DNA of 64,000 bases from Cellulosimicrobium terreum. Lineage in GTDB: Bacteria > Actinomycetota > Actinomycetes > Actinomycetales > Cellulomonadaceae. Below, in pieces: positions 60,142 to 64,000 of this stretch; within the stretch, counting starts at the first letter, position 1; each line of letters opens with the position of its first letter. The notes under the pieces were generated by a model, which worked only from the letters and a program-made list of their open reading frames with translations, ran no database searches and was not told where the DNA came from. Where the stretch lies: assembly GCA_014803435.1 (NCBI GenBank), contig JACYFD010000001.1, forward strand, positions 124,001-188,000. The letters are read 5' to 3'. Made by a program: the position numbers and the translations under genes.

Positions 60142-61814
60142 GCCGGCAGAGCCGGGCGGCGCAGGCCACCCGGGCAGCGCGGCCGCACGACTACGTCGTC
60201 GTCGGCGCGGGTTCCGCAGGGGCGGCGCTCGTGGGCCGGCTCACCGCCGACCCGGCGGTGAGCGTCCTTCTCCTGGAGGCCGGACCGCGCGACACGAAGA
60301 TGGAGATCCACATCCCGGCGGCGTTCTCGAAGCTGTTCCGCTCCGAGGTCGACTGGGACTACGACACCGAGCCGCAGGAGCACCTGGGCGGGCGGCGGAT
60401 CTTCTGGCCGCGCGGGCGGGTGCTCGGCGGCAGCTCGTCGATCAACGCGATGATGTGGGTCCGCGGATTCCCCGAGGACTACGACGACTGGGGCGAGGCG
60501 GCCGGTGCGGGCTGGTCGTGGGCCGGGCTGCGGCCCTACTTCGACCGGGTCGAGAAGGTCTCGTCGACCGGGGCGCGCGACAACGACGACGAGACCGGGC
60601 AGGCGGGCGCCGTCCACATCAACGACCAGCGCAGCCCTCGGCCGCACACGGCGGCCTACCTGAAGGCGGTCGAGCAGACCGGTCTGCCGGTCGTGCCGGG
60701 AAACTGCCGCGACCAGCGCGGCTTCAGCCAGACGCTGGTCAGCCAGCACGAGGGTTCGCGGTTCAGCACCGCGGACGCCTACCTCAAGCCCGCCCGCCAG
60801 CGCCCCAACCTCACGGTCGTCACCGACGCCCAGGCCACCCGGGTCGTGTTCGACGGCACCCGGGCGGTCGGTGTCGAGTACGTGCAGGGTGATGCGGCGA
60901 AGGGCGAGAAGCGGATCGCGGAGGCCCGCCGCGAGGTCGTGCTGTCAGGAGGTTCGATCAACACGCCGCAGCTGCTCATGCTGTCGGGCGTCGGCGACCG
61001 CGCCGAGCTCGAGGCGCTCGACATCCCCGTCGTCGCGCACAGCCCCGAGGTGGGCAAGAACCTGCGCGACCATCTCATGGCCGGGATGGCGGTCGGCGCG
61101 AAGGAGGGCACGCTGCTCACCGCGGAGAAGCCCAAGGAGCTGGTGCAGTACCTCGCGCGCAAGCGCGGGATGCTGACGTCGAACGTCGGTGAGGCGTACG
61201 GCTTCGTGTCGTCCGACCCGTCGCTCGACCTGCCCGACGTCGAGCTGATCTTCGCGCCCGTCGCGTTCATCGGGGAGGGCCTCGTCGCCCACGACGGGCA
61301 CGCGCTCACGCTCGGTGCGATCCTCCTGCAGCCGCAGAGCACGGGCACGGTCTCCCTGGCGAGCGCCGACCCGCTCGAGAAGCCGCTCATCGACCCGCGA
61401 TACCTGAGCGACCCCGAGGGCAAGGACCGCACGGCCCTCCTCGCGGGCCTTGCACTGTGCGAGGAGCTGCTCGTGACGCCGGCGCTGCGCGCCCTGACGA
61501 CCGGCGCGTTCGTCCAGCCGGAGGGTGGCGAGGAGCTGACCCGGACTGAGCGGGGAGAGCGTGCCCTCGTCGACCACTCGCAGACCCTCTACCACCCGGT
61601 CGGGACCGCCCGCATGGGGTCCGACCCGGGCTCGGTGGTCGACGAAGAGCTGCGCGTGCGAGGGGTCGAGGGCCTGCGGGTGGCGGACGCCTCGATCATG
61701 CCGACGATCATCCGCGGCCACACGAACGCCCCGGCGATCGTCATCGGCGAGAAGGCCGCGGACCTCCTCCTCGGTGCGGACGCCCCCGCGCGCCCGGTCG
61801 TGGCGAGCCGGTAG
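60138..61814 (+). CDS. GMC-family oxidoreductase (choline/alcohol dehydrogenase-like, AlkJ type)
   Basis: 558 residues. FAD-binding VVVGAGSAGAALVGRLTADP near the N-terminus. GMC signature 1 around GRVLGGSSSINAMMWVRG, signature 2 LSGGSINTPQLLMLSGVG near 270, and the C-terminal catalytic His in YHPVGTARMGSDPGSVVD and RGHTNAPA. Oxidises an alcohol to an aldehyde with FAD. ATG overlaps the ligase stop (ATGA). With the ALDH and the acyl-CoA ligase it would take an alcohol to an acyl-CoA, the same three steps as AlkJ, AlkH and AlkK. Confidence 0.92.
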   Translation: MSRQSRAAQATRAARPHDYVVVGAGSAGAALVGRLTADPAVSVLLLEAGPRDTKMEIHIPAAFSKLFRSEVDWDYDTEPQEHLGGRRIFWPRGRVLGGSSSINAMMWVRGFPEDYDDWGEAAGAGWSWAGLRPYFDRVEKVSSTGARDNDDETGQAGAVHINDQRSPRPHTAAYLKAVEQTGLPVVPGNCRDQRGFSQTLVSQHEGSRFSTADAYLKPARQRPNLTVVTDAQATRVVFDGTRAVGVEYVQGDAAKGEKRIAEARREVVLSGGSINTPQLLMLSGVGDRAELEALDIPVVAHSPEVGKNLRDHLMAGMAVGAKEGTLLTAEKPKELVQYLARKRGMLTSNVGEAYGFVSSDPSLDLPDVELIFAPVAFIGEGLVAHDGHALTLGAILLQPQSTGTVSLASADPLEKPLIDPRYLSDPEGKDRTALLAGLALCEELLVTPALRALTTGAFVQPEGGEELTRTERGERALVDHSQTLYHPVGTARMGSDPGSVVDEELRVRGVEGLRVADASIMPTIIRGHTNAPAIVIGEKAADLLLGADAPARPVVASR

Positions 61815-61817
61815 CGT
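61812..61817 (+). promoter_or_regulatory. -10 box of a leaderless promoter (YciI gene)
   Basis: TAGCGT, overlapping the stop codon of the GMC oxidoreductase gene, 7 bases before ATG at 61825. Confidence 0.45.
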
Positions 61818-61824
61818 GCCGACG

Positions 61825-62139
61825 ATGAGCGACGCGCGACTCCTCTTCGTCCTCCACCACCGGCGCGGGCCGGCGGTCCCGGAGGGGACGGAGGTCGTCG
61901 ACCACCCGCAGATCGCGGAGCACTACGCCTTCCTCGGACGGCGGGCCGACGACGGCACGCTCGTCGCGGCAGGCCCGATGGCGGGGTCCTCGGGTGAGGG
62001 GATGACCGTGCTGTCCGTCCCCACGATCGAGGACGCCGAGCGCCTCGCCACGGTGGACGACGAGAGCGTGGTCGCCCGCGTGCTCGACGTCACCGTCACG
62101 CCGTGGCGCGTGGTCATGGGCCCCGGCCTGGCAGTCTGA
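61825..62139 (+). CDS. YciI-family protein
   Basis: 104 residues, dimeric alpha/beta barrel-like (ferredoxin-type) fold: LLFVLHHRRGPAVPEG, the conserved His in VDHPQIAEHYAFLGRRADDG, LVAAGPMAG, and LSVPTIEDAERLATVDD. Family members are small enzymes or binding proteins of mostly unknown role. ATG at 61825 follows TAGCGT (61812-61817) by 7 bases; that box includes the stop codon of the GMC gene. There is no ribosome-binding site, so it is probably leaderless and expressed apart from the operon. Confidence 0.85.
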   Translation: MSDARLLFVLHHRRGPAVPEGTEVVDHPQIAEHYAFLGRRADDGTLVAAGPMAGSSGEGMTVLSVPTIEDAERLATVDDESVVARVLDVTVTPWRVVMGPGLAV

Positions 62140-62160
62140 CCACGACCGGCGCCGGGCGGC

Positions 62161-62166
62161 TAGGCT
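62161..62166 (+). promoter_or_regulatory. -10 box of a leaderless promoter (S66 peptidase gene)
   Basis: TAGGCT, exactly 6 bases before ATG at 62173. Confidence 0.55.
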
Positions 62167-62172
62167 CCCCGC

Positions 62173-63216
62173 ATGCCCGGAACGACCGTCCGCTACCCAC
62201 ACCCCCTGCGGCCGGGCGACGTCGTCGGGGTGACGGCGCCGTCGTCGGGCGTCCCGACGCCGTTGCGCGGCCGGCTGGACTTCGTGGTCGAGTGGCTGCG
62301 CGGTCGTGGCTACGTCGTCGTGCTCGGCGACTGCCTCGACGGCACCACGCACGTCAGCGCGCCCGCGGCCGACCGGGCCGACGAGCTCATGGCGATGCTG
62401 CTGGACCCGCAGATCCGCGCCGTCGTGCCGCCGTGGGGCGGGGAGACGGCGATCGACCTGCTGCCGCTGCTCGACCTCGACGCGCTGCGCGACGTGGAAC
62501 CGACCTGGGTCGTCGGCTTCTCCGACATCTCGACGCTGCTCACCCCGCTCACCCTCGTGTCCGGGTGGGCGACGCTGCACGCCGCCAACCTCATGGACAC
62601 CCCCTACGACCAGCCCGAGGGGCTCGCCCACTGGCTCGACGTCGCCTCGGGGACGGGGGCGCGGGACGGCGTCGTCCACCAGTCGCCCCCGGGCGTGCAC
62701 CGGCTCGGCGCGTACGACCGGTGGGAGGACGACCCGACCGTCACGACGTACACCTGGAACGGCACCGGGACCTGGCGGCGGCTCGACGGCGCGGGCGACG
62801 TGGACGCGTCCGGTCGGCTGATCGGCGGCTGCATCGAGACCGTCGGGCACCTGGCGGGCACGCGGTACGCGGACACGTCCGTCCTGCGCGGCGCGGCGGG
62901 CGACGAGCCGCTGCTCGTCTACGTCGAGGCCGCCGAGGCGGACGCGTTCACCATCTGCCGCAGCCTGCACGGCATGCGGCTGAACGGGTTCTTCGACGGC
63001 GCCGCAGCGGTCCTGGTCGGCCGGACCGGCGCACCGGACAGCCCGACGCTCACCCAGGACGAGGCCGTGCTCGACGCCCTCGGCCCGTTGGGCGTCCCGA
63101 TCGTCGCCGACGTCGACTGCGGCCACGTCGCCCCGCACATGACGATGGTCGACGGGTCGCTCGGGCACCTGCGCCACGGCGCCGAGGTCTCGGTCCTGGA
63201 GCAGCGGCTCGCATGA
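62173..63216 (+). CDS. S66-family peptidase (LD-carboxypeptidase / MccF-like)
   Basis: 347 residues. N-terminal LRPGDVVGVTAPSSGVP is the family opening. The nucleophile is in WVVGFSDISTLL near residue 117, then the Glu region LLVYVEAAEADAFTICRSLH, and the catalytic His in DCGHVAPHMTM near the C-terminus. S66 enzymes cleave LD-peptide bonds of murein tetrapeptides, or acyl-sulfamoyl adenylates (MccF, self-immunity). No signal peptide, so it is cytoplasmic. No microcin-like genes are nearby, so recycling or self-protection cannot be decided. Its ATG follows TAGGCT by 6 bases: leaderless. The acetyltransferase gene overlaps its stop. Confidence 0.88.
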   Translation: MPGTTVRYPHPLRPGDVVGVTAPSSGVPTPLRGRLDFVVEWLRGRGYVVVLGDCLDGTTHVSAPAADRADELMAMLLDPQIRAVVPPWGGETAIDLLPLLDLDALRDVEPTWVVGFSDISTLLTPLTLVSGWATLHAANLMDTPYDQPEGLAHWLDVASGTGARDGVVHQSPPGVHRLGAYDRWEDDPTVTTYTWNGTGTWRRLDGAGDVDASGRLIGGCIETVGHLAGTRYADTSVLRGAAGDEPLLVYVEAAEADAFTICRSLHGMRLNGFFDGAAAVLVGRTGAPDSPTLTQDEAVLDALGPLGVPIVADVDCGHVAPHMTMVDGSLGHLRHGAEVSVLEQRLA

Positions 63217-63755
63217 CCGACGACCACCTGATGCGCATCCACAGCCCCGAGTTCCGCGCCATGTCCGAACGCGTCCTGCGCGCGACGGAGCTGACGTCGC
63301 GCCTCAACGTCCTGCCGTTCGACGACGAGGCGGGCAAGGCGGCGCTGTTCGAGCAGATCCTCGGCCACCCGTTGCCTCCGCGCGTGACGATCTACCCGCC
63401 GTTCTTCACCGACCACGGCCTGCGCCTGGACCTGGGGGAGCGGGTGTTCGTCAACCAGAACTGCACGTTCCTGGACTACGCGGGCATCCGGCTGGGCGAC
63501 GGGGTGATGGTCGGTCCGCGGGCCACGTTCATCACGGTCGGTCACCCCGTCCACCCCGAGCCGCGGCACCACTGGCTCACCGGCGGACCGATCGACGTCG
63601 GCGAGAACGCCTGGATCGGCGCGGGTGCGACGATCCTGCCCGGGGTCAGCATCGGCCGCGACGCGGTGGTCGCGGCCGGGGCCGTGGTGGCGGACGACGT
63701 CCCTCCTGCGAGCCTCGTGACCGGCACCAAGGCCGTGGTGCGGCGACAGTGGTGA
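63213..63755 (+). CDS. left-handed beta-helix sugar O-acetyltransferase (maltose/galactoside type)
   Basis: 180 residues. N-terminal helical part (AMSERVLRATELTSRLNVLP), then hexapeptide repeats: VFVNQNCTFLDYAGIRLGDG, VMVGPRATFITVGHPVHPEP with the catalytic His, and NAWIGAGATILPGVSIGRDA. The C-terminal VTGTKAVVRR loop closes the barrel. Uses acetyl-CoA to acetylate a sugar hydroxyl; acceptor unknown. ATG overlaps the stop of the S66 gene (ATGA). Confidence 0.9.
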   Translation: MTDDHLMRIHSPEFRAMSERVLRATELTSRLNVLPFDDEAGKAALFEQILGHPLPPRVTIYPPFFTDHGLRLDLGERVFVNQNCTFLDYAGIRLGDGVMVGPRATFITVGHPVHPEPRHHWLTGGPIDVGENAWIGAGATILPGVSIGRDAVVAAGAVVADDVPPASLVTGTKAVVRRQW

Positions 63756-63824
63756 GGAGGTCGGCGTCGGCGACGCACTGCCTCCCCGAATAGGACGAGA
63801 CGCCGGGAATCGGATGATTCGGTG

Positions 63825-64000
63825 ATGGAGGAAGCTGAGCTGCAGCTACCGAGGGCCCTGGACGTCCTGGTCTTCGTCGTCGAGCTGGTCCTGTTCGCGG
63901 TCCTGGCCTGGGCCGGTGCCCGGCTGGGATCCCCGACGCTGGTGGCCGTCCTGCTCACGGTGGCGCTGCCGGTGATCGCCGCCCTGGTGTGGGGCAGATG
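63825..64000 (+). CDS. DUF2568/YrdB-like small membrane protein (cut by the window end)
   Basis: The first 58 codons are present, open to the window edge. After a short acidic head, LPRALDVLVFVVELVLFAVL and WAGARLGSPTLVAVLLTVAL form two hydrophobic helices, the pattern of the YrdB/DUF2568 family (about 110-125 residues). ATG at 63825 or GTG at 63822 could be the start. Function unknown. Confidence 0.65.
   Translation, partial: MEEAELQLPRALDVLVFVVELVLFAVLAWAGARLGSPTLVAVLLTVALPVIAALVWGR

Noticed and set aside
62173-63216. Microcin C self-immunity locus (MccF)
   Set aside because: No MccA-like peptide, MccB or MccE genes nearby; a general S66 carboxypeptidase is equally likely.
1-64000. tRNA, rRNA and known riboswitches
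   Set aside because: No cloverleaf, rRNA segment or recognised riboswitch core was seen when scanning the intergenic regions; short degenerate elements could be missed by eye.

Overview
The window is high-G+C DNA with the codon use and gene content of an actinobacterium. Ribosomal proteins, ParA/ParB, DnaB and the trx/murJ block point to the order Micrococcales, and the best guess (inference, not proved) is the Cellulomonadaceae/Promicromonosporaceae group (Cellulomonas, Cellulosimicrobium, Isoptericola type). It lies close to the chromosome origin: it opens in parA-parB with five parS sites. It also carries two blocks found near oriC in Mycobacterium tuberculosis. These are the Rv3907-Rv3918-like block (cca, mutT4-like NUDIX, DUF6049, murJ, trxB, trxA, parB, parA) and the Rv0046-Rv0058-like block (ino1, padR, ponA, rpsF, ssb, rpsR, rplI, dnaB).

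Layout. 1-3.9 kb: parA-parB and a 1.2-kb gene-free stretch with parS sites. 3.9-14.6 kb, leftward: a D-Ala-D-Ala ligase-like gene, a class I aminotransferase, trxB-trxA behind a SigR/SigH-type promoter, a MviN-type pseudokinase, murJ, DUF6049 and a NUDIX hydrolase. 14.7-16.2 kb: CCA-adding enzyme, rightward. 16.3-24.7 kb, leftward: two MFS transporters, two tandem paralogous secreted proteins, a membrane protein and a beta-helix lipoprotein. 24.7-30.5 kb: Tat-exported DyP peroxidase and a 1438-residue LPATG surface protein. 30.5-31 kb: four identical 100-bp hairpin repeats. 31-42.1 kb: the ino1-padR unit, ponA, the rpsF-ssb-rpsR-rplI operon behind a structured leader, a MATE exporter, a phased DnaA-box array and dnaB interrupted by two inteins. 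An IS3 remnant follows at 42.2-43.05 kb.

43.2-64 kb is an accessory metabolic region: small enzymes, a GlxA-type regulator, and a LacI-type regulator divergent from a tandem-HAD gene with an ECF transporter (S component, fused double ATPase, EcfT). Next comes a PucR regulator divergent from an aldehyde dehydrogenase / acyl-CoA ligase / GMC oxidoreductase operon (an alkH-alkK-alkJ-like set). The window ends with YciI, an S66 carboxypeptidase, an acetyltransferase and a cut-off DUF2568-like membrane protein.

The strongest unusual signals are: (i) dnaB with a class 3-like mini-intein in its P-loop plus a second class 1 intein; (ii) helically phased DnaA boxes between dnaB and the MATE gene; (iii) a perfect 38-bp palindrome around one parS; (iv) a 100-bp terminator repeat apparently amplified from the ino1 3' end; (v) the uncharacterised LacI/tandem-HAD/ECF locus; (vi) about a dozen probable leaderless genes recognisable by a TANNNT box 6-7 bases before the start codon.
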